Part shown: piece by piece, positions 11,005 to 20,772 of the stretch | Position numbering within the stretch: the stretch's first letter is position 1 | How the letters are laid out: every line of letters begins with the position of its first letter | Assembly (NCBI GenBank): GCA_021199235.1 | Contig: JAJQIL010000093.1 | Location: 1 to 64,000, forward strand | Length of the DNA stretch: 64,000 nt | Direction: 5' to 3' | Origin: Lachnospiraceae bacterium | GTDB taxonomy: Bacteria; Bacillota; Clostridia; Lachnospirales; Lachnospiraceae | Translations under genes and position numbers: made by a program | The notes under the pieces: generated by a model | The model's input: the letters and a program-made list of their open reading frames with translations, nothing else | Told to the model about the DNA's origin: nothing | Databases searched by the model: none

Positions 11005-11034
11005 ATTATAGCCCACCCTTTACAGGCTTGTCAA
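11005..11034 (-). promoter_or_regulatory. Sigma-A-type promoter for ileS
   Basis: Minus strand TTGACA, 18 nt spacer, TATAAT. Confidence 0.7.
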
Positions 11035-11065
11035 TTTATGAATCGTGAAAAATGTGCGATATTCA

Positions 11066-11094
11066 TTGATTTTTTAGGCCAAATCGACTATACT
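11066..11094 (+). promoter_or_regulatory. Sigma-A-type promoter for the YesL-like gene
   Basis: TTGATT, 17 nt spacer, TATACT. Confidence 0.6.
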
Positions 11095-11207
11095 GTTTTT
11101 CATATTTACATGACACTACTCAAAAACAACAGCAAACATAACCGCTCGGTACAGCAGGCCGAAGACTGTTCCGAACTGTTACCCCAAAAAAAGAAAGAGT
11201 GATACGA

Positions 11208-12092
11208 ATGAGTGGTTTTTTCAACATGGACAATGCTCTCTGGCGAGGCCTCGGAAAGGTGGCGGACCTGATGATCTTAAATATCGTGTTCATCATCTGC
11301 TGCATCCCGATCTTTACCATCGGTGCTTCCCTGACCGCCCTCAATTACGTGACGCTGAAAATGCACGATGGGGAAGAGGGCTATATCGTCCGAAGCTTTT
11401 TCCGGTCTTTCCGGCAGAATTTCAAACAGGGAACCGGCCTTTGGGCGATCATGCTGTTCACCGGCCTGATCCTGGTGCTTGACATCATGATCTTAAGAAG
11501 TACCGAAGGAGCCTTTGCCAGCGTCCTGACCGTCATTATCATCATCGTCTGCATCATCTGGTTTATGGTATTCCTGTATCTCTTTGCGGTACTTTCCCGC
11601 TTTGACAATACAGTCAAAAACACGCTCCGGAATTCATTCATCATGGCGATCGCGGATTTTCCGAGGACGTTCCTGATGTTTCTGCTCTATGTGGCGGCAG
11701 TTATCGTCACCCTGTTCAACAGCACAACGCTGACCTGGGCTCTTCTGTTCTGGATCATGTTCGGATTTGCGACCATGTCCTACTGGTGTACCTCTTTTCT
11801 CGGCAAAATCTTCAATAAATATGCGCCGAAGGAAGGGGAGAGCAGCGACCCGGATCACTGGGATGTGGATGAGATCATGGGAGACGGCAAGACCTCGGAT
11901 GAGGCTTCTGCCGATGATACAGCGAAGGCCGACAGCGCGGAAAACGCGGCAGCAGCTGTAAAGGAAATTGGCAGCGTGGCAGACACTGCTGCCGTAAATG
12001 AGATCGGCAGCGCGGAAGACAGTACCACTGCAGGATATGAGCTGCCGGATGCCGGCATCGATTCGGATACGAAAAATACAATAGAAGAATAG
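11208..12092 (+). CDS. YesL-like (DUF624) membrane protein with acidic repetitive C-terminal tail
   Basis: MSGFFNMDNALWRGLGKVADLMILNIVFIICCIPIFTIGASLTALNYV is typical YesL/DUF624; tail has VKEIGSVADTAAVNEIGSAEDS internal repeat. Confidence 0.88.
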   Translation: MSGFFNMDNALWRGLGKVADLMILNIVFIICCIPIFTIGASLTALNYVTLKMHDGEEGYIVRSFFRSFRQNFKQGTGLWAIMLFTGLILVLDIMILRSTEGAFASVLTVIIIIVCIIWFMVFLYLFAVLSRFDNTVKNTLRNSFIMAIADFPRTFLMFLLYVAAVIVTLFNSTTLTWALLFWIMFGFATMSYWCTSFLGKIFNKYAPKEGESSDPDHWDVDEIMGDGKTSDEASADDTAKADSAENAAAAVKEIGSVADTAAVNEIGSAEDSTTAGYELPDAGIDSDTKNTIEE

Positions 12093-12094
12093 TG

Positions 12095-12150
12095 GTAACT
12101 ATTCCGGACAATATCTCACACTTGCTGCGAGGTACATAGGAACAGTTATC
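12095..12150 (+). repeat. Long-form copy of the GTAACTGTT...ACAGTTAC inverted repeat
   Basis: GTAACTATTCC ... CACTTGCTGCGAGGTACATA ... GGAACAGTTATC. Confidence 0.6.
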
Positions 12151-12163
12151 ATGAATCGAAACA

Positions 12164-12208
12164 AAGAATCCCGCTTCAGCAATTGCCGGAGCGGGATTCT
12201 TCTTTTTA
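12164..12208 (+). terminator. Rho-independent terminator
   Basis: AAGAATCCCGCT / AGCGGGATTCTT 12-bp stem followed by CTTTTTAT. Confidence 0.85.
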
Positions 12209-12250
12209 TGCGCACGGCCGCACAGGGAATATCTCTGGCTGGCGCCAGAC

Positions 12251-12303
12251 GCGGCCGACGCGGGCGAGCAGAGGGAAAATCCCCCCTGCTCGATTACGGC
12301 CGC
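12251..12303. repeat. GC-rich nested hairpin between convergent genes
   Basis: GCGGCCG...CGGCCGC outer stem enclosing CGAGCAG...CTGCTCG; core resembles the 17.4-kb element. Confidence 0.6.
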
Positions 12304-12313
12304 TAACCGTTTG

Positions 12314-13366
12314 TCATTCGGCTTCGATCGTGTACAGCGCGACCTCGTCAATCTCACGGTTTGTAGATACCAGCATATCTTTTCCATCTTTTACGTAATG
12401 ATATACATTCGCGGAACCGCAGTCTCTGTCGATGTACTCCATCGCATAGCTTCCCTTTTCCGCATCGTAATAAAATGCCATCAGATCCCGCTGACCTTTC
12501 CTGTGGCCGGTCACAAACATCGGCTTCCCGCAGATCGTCCCGCCGAAGATGGAATGTAAGAACTCACATTTTTCCTCATATTCATACTCGAGCGCGAAAG
12601 CCCCATTCTTCTTTTTATAGAAGCGGACCGTATCCCCATGGAAAGGAGATAATGCCGCAAGCTCCTTTTCTCCGTCGCCGTCAAAGTCCAGAAGCAGCGC
12701 GTCGCTGGCAGGATCCGATATGAGCTGCTGAATCTCCCATGCTCCATCCGGCTGTGCCGGCGGCACAAAGCGGTAGACGCCGCTGTCGCTGGAGATCACC
12801 GCGGCCGGAATTCCCTGCTCCGTATCACGGTAATAGCCATGGTTTTTCAGCATATCATCTTTGATCACGGTCATCGGAAGGAGATGGTCATCATCAAAGC
12901 CGCTCAGATCCTCCGGCAGTACCGCCGCGTAGACCTTGCCCGGGAAACGCCAGTCATCCTTATACTCATAGTCGGATTTGATGGTGCAGGCGATCAGATA
13001 ACGCACGCCGCCGCGCTCCAGAATATCGAATCGATGCACGCAGGGCAGATTAGCGAGCGTTTTGACTTCCCAGTTGCCCGTTCCATCCGGCGTTACCACT
13101 ACAAGCTTCGCTTCCTTCGAATCGTTCGGGGAATAAAATTTATGGGTTGCCAGAAGCTGGCCGTCTGTCCCCGGCACCTGTACCATCGTCATCACCCCGC
13201 CCGGTTCTTCCCAGACGACCTCTTCCTGATTTCCTTCCGGATCGAAAAGCAGACATTTATCCACTTTTTCCGCCGCTACCAGGAAGTGTTCTTTTCCTTT
13301 ATAAAACAGCGGTGCGATCGAATAGCACTTCGTAAGATTGGATATTACCTTTTTTTCTACTTTCAT
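12314..13366 (-). CDS. Hypothetical protein, possible FG-GAP/VCBS-like beta-propeller, last gene of the sugar operon
   Basis: 350 aa; LLLDFDGDGEKELAALS; 4-bp ATGA overlap with the upstream epimerase gene. Confidence 0.75.
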   Translation of the reverse strand: MKVEKKVISNLTKCYSIAPLFYKGKEHFLVAAEKVDKCLLFDPEGNQEEVVWEEPGGVMTMVQVPGTDGQLLATHKFYSPNDSKEAKLVVVTPDGTGNWEVKTLANLPCVHRFDILERGGVRYLIACTIKSDYEYKDDWRFPGKVYAAVLPEDLSGFDDDHLLPMTVIKDDMLKNHGYYRDTEQGIPAAVISSDSGVYRFVPPAQPDGAWEIQQLISDPASDALLLDFDGDGEKELAALSPFHGDTVRFYKKKNGAFALEYEYEEKCEFLHSIFGGTICGKPMFVTGHRKGQRDLMAFYYDAEKGSYAMEYIDRDCGSANVYHYVKDGKDMLVSTNREIDEVALYTIEAE

Positions 13367-14220
13367 ACTGTCTGGTCCTTCTCCTGTCTGTCTAATATTT
13401 CCGACATCATCTGATACGCTTTTGTCAGATCATCCTTCCACGCTTCGTTTCCTTTATACCAGAATTCCGTCACATATCTGCGGATGCCCATTTCCCAGGC
13501 TTTCGCAATGGCCGCCTCAAAATTCACATGTCCGGTACCATAAGGAACCTCGCGATAAACATCAGGCTTTGTTTCCTTTAAATGTAGTGAAGTAATATTG
13601 CCGCGCCCCAGCTCCAGATCCTCCAGCACATCCGTCTGATAGCGGACGGCCGCATTGGTCAGATTGCCGATATCCGGATACACCTTCAGGTAATTCGAAC
13701 CGCACAGGACGACATACTTCATTGCCTTTTCCACAGTATTCATAAAATCGTTTTCCATCGTCTCAAGCCCGAGAATGACGCCGGCCCGCTCCGCGATCTG
13801 CACCCCTTTTTTCAGATTTTGCAAAAAGCGGTGCTTTGTTGCGAGGGTCGATGGCTCATAATACACATCATAGCCTGGAATCATCACCACCCGGATGCCA
13901 AGATCCTCCGCCAGCTCTACTGATTTTTCGAGAATCTCCATTCCTCTCGCGCAAAGCGCGGCGTCCTCGCTGCCCAGCGCATATTTGGTCAGGGCACTGA
14001 CGCACATCGTACGAATGGGAAGCTCTGTCTCATACATTGTGCGGATCATTTCGAGCCGTTCTGCTTTCGGCATATAGATCCGCTCAATCTTATCTTCCGT
14101 CGCATCAATGCTCAGTTCCACGTAATCAAATCCCGCGTCCTTCGCCGCAAGCAGTTTTTCCTTCCAGGAAAGAGCCGATGGCATAGCCTTTTCATACAAT
14201 CCCAGAGAATACGCTTTCAT
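13363..14220 (-). CDS. L-ribulose/L-xylulose-5-phosphate 3-epimerase, UlaE/SgbU-like
   Basis: MKAYSLGLYEKAMPSALSWKEKLLAAKDAGFDYVELSIDATEDKI ... LETMENDFMNTVEKA ... YLKVYPDIGNLTNA; start after GGGAGGC. Confidence 0.88.
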   Translation of the reverse strand: MKAYSLGLYEKAMPSALSWKEKLLAAKDAGFDYVELSIDATEDKIERIYMPKAERLEMIRTMYETELPIRTMCVSALTKYALGSEDAALCARGMEILEKSVELAEDLGIRVVMIPGYDVYYEPSTLATKHRFLQNLKKGVQIAERAGVILGLETMENDFMNTVEKAMKYVVLCGSNYLKVYPDIGNLTNAAVRYQTDVLEDLELGRGNITSLHLKETKPDVYREVPYGTGHVNFEAAIAKAWEMGIRRYVTEFWYKGNEAWKDDLTKAYQMMSEILDRQEKDQTV

Positions 14221-14248
14221 GTTATGCCTCCCACATTCATCCTTTTGC

Positions 14249-14290
14249 ACAAACGCATGGCCGCAAAGCAGTCAGTCCGTATGCGTTTGT
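14249..14290. repeat. Perfect 10-bp inverted repeat between ulaE-like and ulaG-like genes
   Basis: ACAAACGCAT ... ATGCGTTTGT, 22-nt loop. Confidence 0.6.
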
Positions 14291-14307
14291 ACACATTCAC
14301 AGTTCAT

Positions 14308-15411
14308 TTACAGGCACGAACGGAACGGAATGTTCTGCGGAGCTTCAAAGCAGTCCTCGAATCCTCTTCTGTGATGGTAGTACATCTTGTCCTTATCCTG
14401 CGGATAGACATATTTGCCTCCCACCTGCCAGAAGAACGGATGGAACTTATACTCATTGCGGTCTTTCTTGAAATCATACAGCAGACGGATCTCTTCGCAG
14501 TCTGCCTGGAAATTGGTCCATACATCCCAGTGAATCGGGATCACGACCTTGCACTGCAGGTTTTCTGCCATACGAAGCACGTCAACGGAAGTCATCTTGT
14601 CCTGCATGCCGATCGGGTTCTCACCAAAGGAGCCAAACGCCACGTCAATATCATAGTCTTTTCCATGCTTTGCAAAATAAATGGAAAAGTGTGAATCACC
14701 GGAATGATAAATATTTCCGCCCGGCGTTTTGATCAGATAATTGACCGCCTTGTCGTCCATGTCAGTCGGGCATTTTCCGGTCAGCTCCTCGCGGTCCGGA
14801 CCTGTGGAATCCGTGGTGACAATGCAGGTGCGGTCGAAGGAATCCAGCGCTACGATCTCCAGGTCTTTGATCTTGATCGTATCTCCCGGCTTCACGGTCA
14901 CGCAGCGGTCTGCCGGAACGCCCCATTTGATCCAGGTCTCTACCGACTTCTTCGGACCGATGAACGGCACCGGAATCTCGTTTCCGTTTTCATCTGTCGT
15001 GGTCATACCGCTCTGGATCACGTGCGCAGCCCACTCTGCGGACATATGATCCTGATGATAATGCGTCGCCAGGACCGCATCCACCTGCTTAAAAGCGAAC
15101 GGATCAATCACAAACGGCACGTTGCGCAGATTCGGCTGCATCGCGCGTCCGCCGCACATATTGGCCATCTGATGGCCCACTTTCATTTTGCCGTCTCCGT
15201 GTGTACGCTTGCCATTCCCGCACCAGAGATCGATCGTGACATTTGCTCCTCCCGGAGTTTTGAACCAGATACCCGTGCATCCAAGCCACCACATTGCCAC
15301 GTTGCCCGGCTGTACCACTTCATTTTCAATATCTTCTACCAGCCAGGTTCCCCATTCCGGGAAGGTAGACATAATCCAGCTTTCTCTGGTCATTTCCTCT
15401 ATCTTGCTCAT
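14308..15411 (-). CDS. UlaG-type metallo-beta-lactamase-fold lactonase
   Basis: [81 protein letters not shown]. Confidence 0.9.
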   Translation of the reverse strand: MSKIEEMTRESWIMSTFPEWGTWLVEDIENEVVQPGNVAMWWLGCTGIWFKTPGGANVTIDLWCGNGKRTHGDGKMKVGHQMANMCGGRAMQPNLRNVPFVIDPFAFKQVDAVLATHYHQDHMSAEWAAHVIQSGMTTTDENGNEIPVPFIGPKKSVETWIKWGVPADRCVTVKPGDTIKIKDLEIVALDSFDRTCIVTTDSTGPDREELTGKCPTDMDDKAVNYLIKTPGGNIYHSGDSHFSIYFAKHGKDYDIDVAFGSFGENPIGMQDKMTSVDVLRMAENLQCKVVIPIHWDVWTNFQADCEEIRLLYDFKKDRNEYKFHPFFWQVGGKYVYPQDKDKMYYHHRRGFEDCFEAPQNIPFRSCL

Positions 15412-15454
15412 AACAGATTCTCCTCTTCGTAGTTTATATCAGATTCGTTATCAT

Positions 15455-17200
15455 TCAGACCCTTGTATCCCAGCGTCCACAGAACACCTGCTCCTCATAA
15501 TGTCCGAGGAATTCTTCTTCCCCCGCGACCTTCCTGAGCACGGAAGCAATCACATGTTCCGTCGGCGCGTAAGCATTAATAAAGGTTTTTGCCATTGGTA
15601 TGTCGATCAGATGGTTCGTATAATTCAGACCGATGAATACCGTCGGAACCTCCTGCACATACCACGGGATTTCCGTAGAGTGCTTTACAGACCATTCCAG
15701 GCGCACATTGTTCGCCTGCGCATAACCGCTGACGTTGATAAAGGTAAATACCACGTCATATTTGCTTTTGAATTCTTCCACGCTGCCGATCAGCACGGAT
15801 TTTAAAAGCGTATCCTTACCGGTTCCGTTTTTCAGTGCCAGGTCATAGTAACTCTCATGCATGGTCACATCATATCCATAGCTTTCCATCTCACGCCGGA
15901 TGACCTCTTTGACCGGATCCTCTTTATTGCCGCGGAAAATCGGCGGATTGCTTATCACGATCACATACGCGCGCTTATGCGTCGACGGTTTGATCGGAAG
16001 CTGATGCTTTACATCTTTTACAAGCGTAATGCTCTTTCTTGCGGCTTCTTTCGCAATTTCAACGTGTGCGGGGCAGCCGACCACGTTCAGCCCTTCCTTC
16101 GGCGGAGTGATCGTCCCTTCCGCCTGTTTGCGCGGCAGGCCAAGCTTTGCCTTTAAGCCAAGGATCCGCGTAACCGCCTCATCCAGACGCTCTTCTGTCA
16201 GGATGCCGTTCCGATATCCGTCCATCATGTATCCGAAGTCTTCGTCAATGTCATTGAAGAACAAAAACATATCGCAGCCTGCCGCGATCGCGGACGGTAC
16301 CTGAAGTCTTCTGGGCATCGCGCAGGTCATACCCGCCATGTGCGACGCGTCTGTCACGAGCAGGCCGTTGAACCCGAGCTCGCCGCGCAGAAGATTCTTA
16401 AGCAGCGTGGGCGAAAGCGTTGCCGGCAGGATCTCACTGTCCGTAATGTCCGGATTGTATTTTCTCTCGTAGGCAGGCATGGCAATATGCCCGACCATGA
16501 AGGCTTCCACCTCGCCTTCCTCAATGAGAGACCGATATACTCTTCCAAAGCTGTTGTCCCACTCTTCACAGCTTAAATTGTTGGTGCCCATCACCAGGTG
16601 CTGATCCAGCTCTTCCACGCCGTCTCCGGGGAAATGCTTCGCCGCTACCGCAAGCTTTGACTTTCTGATTCCTCGTATGAACGCCAGAGAATTGTCGATG
16701 ACCGTATCCGTATCAGAGCTGTAAGCCCTGGTATTGATCACCGTATTGCGCCAGTTGAATTTGATGTCGCAGATCGGGGAAAAATTCCAGTTTACGCCCA
16801 GTGCGGAAGCCTCGACTCCGCTGACATAGCCTGTATTCTCTGCTGTTTCCGTATCAGATGTGGCCCCGCAGGCAGCCGCGCTCGCGACATAAGTGCCGTT
16901 CGAACAAGCTCCGTTGCCGCCGCTTTCACAGTTGCAGGCGATCAGAAGGGGAATCCTGGCACATTCCTGATAATGTTTATTCTGCTCATAAATCGCCTCT
17001 GCGCTCTCATTCTCATACCGGCAGCCTCCGATATGGTAGTCCTGGATCAGCTTTCTGGCTTCCTCGCGATCCTTTTTCCGATCCAGCATGATAAACAGCT
17101 GGCCGATCTTCTCTTCAAGGCTCATTGATTTCAGCGTATCCTGCACCCAGGATATATCTTCATCGCTTAAATAAAATGGCCGCTCCTTCAGATTTACCAT
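15455..17200 (-). CDS. Glycoside hydrolase family 3, NagZ-like
   Basis: SLEEKIGQLFI, AKHFPGDGVEELDQH (NagZ-type His motif), GLLVTDASHMAGM (Asp nucleophile region); GGGAGGTG RBS. Confidence 0.9.
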   Translation of the reverse strand: MVNLKERPFYLSDEDISWVQDTLKSMSLEEKIGQLFIMLDRKKDREEARKLIQDYHIGGCRYENESAEAIYEQNKHYQECARIPLLIACNCESGGNGACSNGTYVASAAACGATSDTETAENTGYVSGVEASALGVNWNFSPICDIKFNWRNTVINTRAYSSDTDTVIDNSLAFIRGIRKSKLAVAAKHFPGDGVEELDQHLVMGTNNLSCEEWDNSFGRVYRSLIEEGEVEAFMVGHIAMPAYERKYNPDITDSEILPATLSPTLLKNLLRGELGFNGLLVTDASHMAGMTCAMPRRLQVPSAIAAGCDMFLFFNDIDEDFGYMMDGYRNGILTEERLDEAVTRILGLKAKLGLPRKQAEGTITPPKEGLNVVGCPAHVEIAKEAARKSITLVKDVKHQLPIKPSTHKRAYVIVISNPPIFRGNKEDPVKEVIRREMESYGYDVTMHESYYDLALKNGTGKDTLLKSVLIGSVEEFKSKYDVVFTFINVSGYAQANNVRLEWSVKHSTEIPWYVQEVPTVFIGLNYTNHLIDIPMAKTFINAYAPTEHVIASVLRKVAGEEEFLGHYEEQVFCGRWDTRV

Positions 17201-17287
17201 TTCGCACCTCCCTGTTTATATGTTTTTTATCCCTTGTATCATTTAAATACCCCGTAGAGGATCCGCGGGGTATCTTAATATGCGCAG

Positions 17288-17428
17288 AGCCGGGCAAGGT
17301 GTATTGCGGCTAAAGCCGCGCCCGGGTCTCCGCTCCGCTTCGGTCGGCGCTAAACGGATGTCCACTGGACATCCAGCGCCGCGCAGGCGAGCAGGGGCCG
17401 TCAGGCCGCCTCCTGCTCGATTTTAATC
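17288..17428. repeat. Composite GC-rich palindromic intergenic element
   Basis: GCCGGGC...GCCCGG, GGATGTCC-ACT-GGACATCC, GCGAGCAGGGGCC...CTGCTCGAT in tandem. Confidence 0.65.
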
Positions 17429-17448
17429 ATAAGCACCAATAACAGATA

Positions 17449-18288
17449 TCAGCCCTTCACAGCGCCGGAAACCATACCTTCCTGGAAATAACGCTGGAAT
17501 ACACAGTAGATCACAAAGATCGGGATGACAGAGATCACGGAAGCCGCCATGATCTGTCCGTACTCGGAGGTATACTGTGAGGTCAGGCTTCGCAGTCCAA
17601 GCTGAATCGTGTACAGCTTCGAATCACTTAAGTAGATCAGCGGCGCCAGGAAATCATTCCAGGTCGAGGTGATCGTCAGGATCGCCAGCGTAAGCATGGA
17701 AGACTTGGACAGCGGCAGCATGATCCTGTAGTAAATTCCAAATTCACCCAGACCATCGATCCGCGCAGCTTCCAGCAGTTCGTTCGGTATCCCGTCAAAG
17801 AACTGTTTCATCAGGAACACGCCCATCGGTGTAAACGCCTGGATCAGGATCAGCGCCAGATGCGTATTGGTAAGTCCCATGTTGCGAATGATCGTAAACT
17901 GCGGGATCATTACCACCTGATAGGGAACCATCATCGTCGCCAGATAAAGGAGGAACAGCGTCTCCCTCTCCGGGAAGTTGATCTTGCTGAACGCGTATGC
18001 CGCCAGCGTACTTGTAATCAGCTGAAGGACCGTGATGATCGCTGTCAGCTTGACCGTGTTGAAGAACAGGAGGGGATAATCCAGCTTTTCAAACACAGTT
18101 GTGTAGTTTTCCCAGTGGAACGTTTCCGGTATCCACTTAATCGGGAATGTGAAAATTTCCGCGTTCGTCTTTACAGATGCCGAAAGCATCCAGATAAACG
18201 GAACGAGCATTGAAATTGTAAGAAGAAGGACCACTGCATATTTAAGAATCGTAAAGGCAATCGTCCTGGCAGATTTTTGTTTTACCAT
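17449..18288 (-). CDS. ABC sugar transporter permease, MalG/UgpE-type
   Basis: KYAVVLLLTISMLVPFIWMLSASVKTNAEIF ... EAARIDGLGEFGIYYRIMLPLSKSSM (EAA loop); start after AGGAGG. Confidence 0.95.
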   Translation of the reverse strand: MVKQKSARTIAFTILKYAVVLLLTISMLVPFIWMLSASVKTNAEIFTFPIKWIPETFHWENYTTVFEKLDYPLLFFNTVKLTAIITVLQLITSTLAAYAFSKINFPERETLFLLYLATMMVPYQVVMIPQFTIIRNMGLTNTHLALILIQAFTPMGVFLMKQFFDGIPNELLEAARIDGLGEFGIYYRIMLPLSKSSMLTLAILTITSTWNDFLAPLIYLSDSKLYTIQLGLRSLTSQYTSEYGQIMAASVISVIPIFVIYCVFQRYFQEGMVSGAVKG

Positions 18289-18301
18289 AATTCCATTCCT
18301 C

Positions 18302-19204
18302 CTAAGCTTCCAGCTTCTTGTTGTGATAATACTGATACAACGTAACAATAAGAATCATCAGGAACAGAACCATGGCCTCCGCCGAAGCGTAGCCGAACTT
18401 AAAGTTGGTAAACGCATCTTCATAGATCTTCAGCACCAGCACACTTGTAGCCCGTCCGGGGCCGCCTCCTGTCATTACATAGACCGGAGTAAATACCTGG
18501 AAGGAATTGATAATACACATGATCGTCGCATAGAAAGTCACCGGACGCAGCTGCGGGATCGTCACATAGATCAGCTTCTGTCTCGCATTCGCGCCGTCCA
18601 TCGTGGCCGCCTCATACAGGCTGGTCGGAATGCCCTTCAGGCCTGCCAGATAGGTGATCATATAGTAGCCGATGCCTTTCCAGATGATCATGATCATAAC
18701 CGCTCCGAGAGCCGTGTTTTTATTGCTCAGCCAGATCGGCAGATCCGTAAAACCAAGCGCGGTAAGCATTGCGTTGATCGGACCTTTTTCCGCATAGAGG
18801 AATCTCCAGACAACTACTACCGCGATAATTGACGCGATATGCGGGAAAAGCATGATCGCGCGGTAGACCGCTGATCCCTTTACACCGCTGTTCATCAGTA
18901 CGGAAACCAGCAGGGCTAAAATAATGACAAACGGAACCGTTCCGATTGTATAAATCAACGTATTCCTCAACGCAATGATGAAACTGGAATCGTTGAAGAG
19001 CTTTGCGTAATTGCTCAGGCCTACAAACGACATTTTGGTATTGCCGTCATAATTCGTAAAACTGTAAGCCAGAGCCATAACAACCGGCACAAGTGTAAAT
19101 ATTACAAACCCTATAAAGTTGGGTGCGAGAAACAGATACGCGTGAAGCCGGTTTCTCCTTGTGATCGCATGATCTCTTTTTGTTTTATTATTTGTTTTAC
19201 TCAT
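18302..19204 (-). CDS. ABC sugar transporter permease, MalF/UgpA-type
   Basis: LHAYLFLAPNFIGFVIFTLVPVVMALAYSFTNYDG ... EAATMDGANARQKLIYVTIPQLRPV. Confidence 0.95.
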   Translation of the reverse strand: MSKTNNKTKRDHAITRRNRLHAYLFLAPNFIGFVIFTLVPVVMALAYSFTNYDGNTKMSFVGLSNYAKLFNDSSFIIALRNTLIYTIGTVPFVIILALLVSVLMNSGVKGSAVYRAIMLFPHIASIIAVVVVWRFLYAEKGPINAMLTALGFTDLPIWLSNKNTALGAVMIMIIWKGIGYYMITYLAGLKGIPTSLYEAATMDGANARQKLIYVTIPQLRPVTFYATIMCIINSFQVFTPVYVMTGGGPGRATSVLVLKIYEDAFTNFKFGYASAEAMVLFLMILIVTLYQYYHNKKLEA

Positions 19205-19416
19205 CACGTACTCCGCTTTTCTTCACAGATTAAATGAAAACGAACCCGCAGATGCGTCGTTTTCAGACTATTACTATCCGGGCAGATGCCCCATTCAGAA
19301 CATCTGCCCCCTAAAATCATCAGATCACATGCTTCAGATCAGTCTCCGGCTTATTCCCCCTTGACCGCTGCAAAGGACTTCCGCAGTGATCTTATTTATT
19401 GCTGCTTCGAAGAGAT

Positions 19417-20691
19417 TTACTCATTTTCAATGATCTCTTCCCTCTGGTCAATGATGCTTTCAATAAATGCAGCCGCATCCTCATTTCCTGTCAGGACAAG
19501 TTCGAGCTCTGTCTGGCCTGCGGAAATGATCTGGCTGAAGGTAGTGGTCGGCTCGCCGAAGCCATGAGTCGTGTTGTTTGTCAGAGCCTCGATCGACTGA
19601 TCGTCAAGATCAACATTCGCAAGATAGGACTCCAGAACTGCATCATTCATGTAGCCCGGCACAAGGTTCGTAGTTGCCAGAATGGATGCGCCTTCTTCGC
19701 CACAGACGAAGGTCAGGAAACGATATGCTTCATCTACGTGCTCTGACGCGGAGCTGATGCACAGCGGAGTGGAAGTAACGAAGTTGGTCTGCTCGGTACC
19801 CTCAAAGTACGGCTGGTTCGCTACGCCCCATTCAAAGTCAACGGAATCTGCATTCTGTGTCAGGTTCTGTACATACCAGGAGCCGTTCCACATCATTGCC
19901 CATTCTCCGTTGTAGAAGTAGGTCTGATCCTTGCTGAGGGACTGTGCGCTTGAATAGCTTTCCATCGCGCCGTAATCTACCAGATCAAGGATCCAGTCGA
20001 TGCACTTCTCTGTGCTCGAGAAATCTGTCGTGGAAATATCAAAGCCATCTTCTCCCTCTGTCAGGAACGGGAAGATAAAGCCGAGCTTCGGGTTGAATGA
20101 GAAACCATAGATGCTGTCGTCATCCGTATTGTCAACGATCTGCTTTGCAAGGTCAGAGATCTCTTCCCATGTCATATCGTTTGTCGGATACTCTACGCCG
20201 GCTGCGTCAAAAATGTCCTTGTTGTAGAACAGAAGCCAGTCATTGGTCCGGAACGGAAGCGCATAAACACCGCCGTCAAAGGTCATCTGCTGCTCCAGAA
20301 CGGTTCCGTAATTCGTAAGATCATAGCCATCCGCTTCAAACAGGTCGCTCAGATTCAGGCAATAGCCTCTTGAATAGAGTCCCGGAAGGGAAGTGTTGGA
20401 CTTCGCGAAGAAAAGGTCAATGTCATCGCCGCCGGCCAGCATGGTCGTCAGCTTTGTCTCATAATCAGATGCAGACGCGTTGACGATCTCAATCTGAATG
20501 TCCGGATTCGCCTCCTCGAAAGCCTCAATGATGGGATCATAGGTGGTCGGCCCGTCGATATCATAATCCCATACAGCGAGTCGCAATGTAACGACCTCAT
20601 CTGCGCTTGCAACCGGTGCGAAAGCAGTCGTTGCAACCAGGAGCGCCGCTGCAGAAGCAGCCACCAGGTTCTTCTTGGTAATTCGTTTCAT
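19417..20691 (-). CDS. ABC sugar transporter extracellular substrate-binding protein
   Basis: Signal peptide MKRITKKNLVAASAAALLVATTAFAPVASA; RLAVWDYDIDGPTTYDPIIEAFEEANPDIQIEIVNAS; GGAGGA RBS. Confidence 0.95.
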   Translation of the reverse strand: MKRITKKNLVAASAAALLVATTAFAPVASADEVVTLRLAVWDYDIDGPTTYDPIIEAFEEANPDIQIEIVNASASDYETKLTTMLAGGDDIDLFFAKSNTSLPGLYSRGYCLNLSDLFEADGYDLTNYGTVLEQQMTFDGGVYALPFRTNDWLLFYNKDIFDAAGVEYPTNDMTWEEISDLAKQIVDNTDDDSIYGFSFNPKLGFIFPFLTEGEDGFDISTTDFSSTEKCIDWILDLVDYGAMESYSSAQSLSKDQTYFYNGEWAMMWNGSWYVQNLTQNADSVDFEWGVANQPYFEGTEQTNFVTSTPLCISSASEHVDEAYRFLTFVCGEEGASILATTNLVPGYMNDAVLESYLANVDLDDQSIEALTNNTTHGFGEPTTTFSQIISAGQTELELVLTGNEDAAAFIESIIDQREEIIENE

Positions 20692-20772
20692 TTTTGTTTC
20701 CTCCTTTTTTTGTTGTTTATTGCTCAATTATGCCGATATCTGTCAGCATAAATGTCAACCGTGATTTATGAT

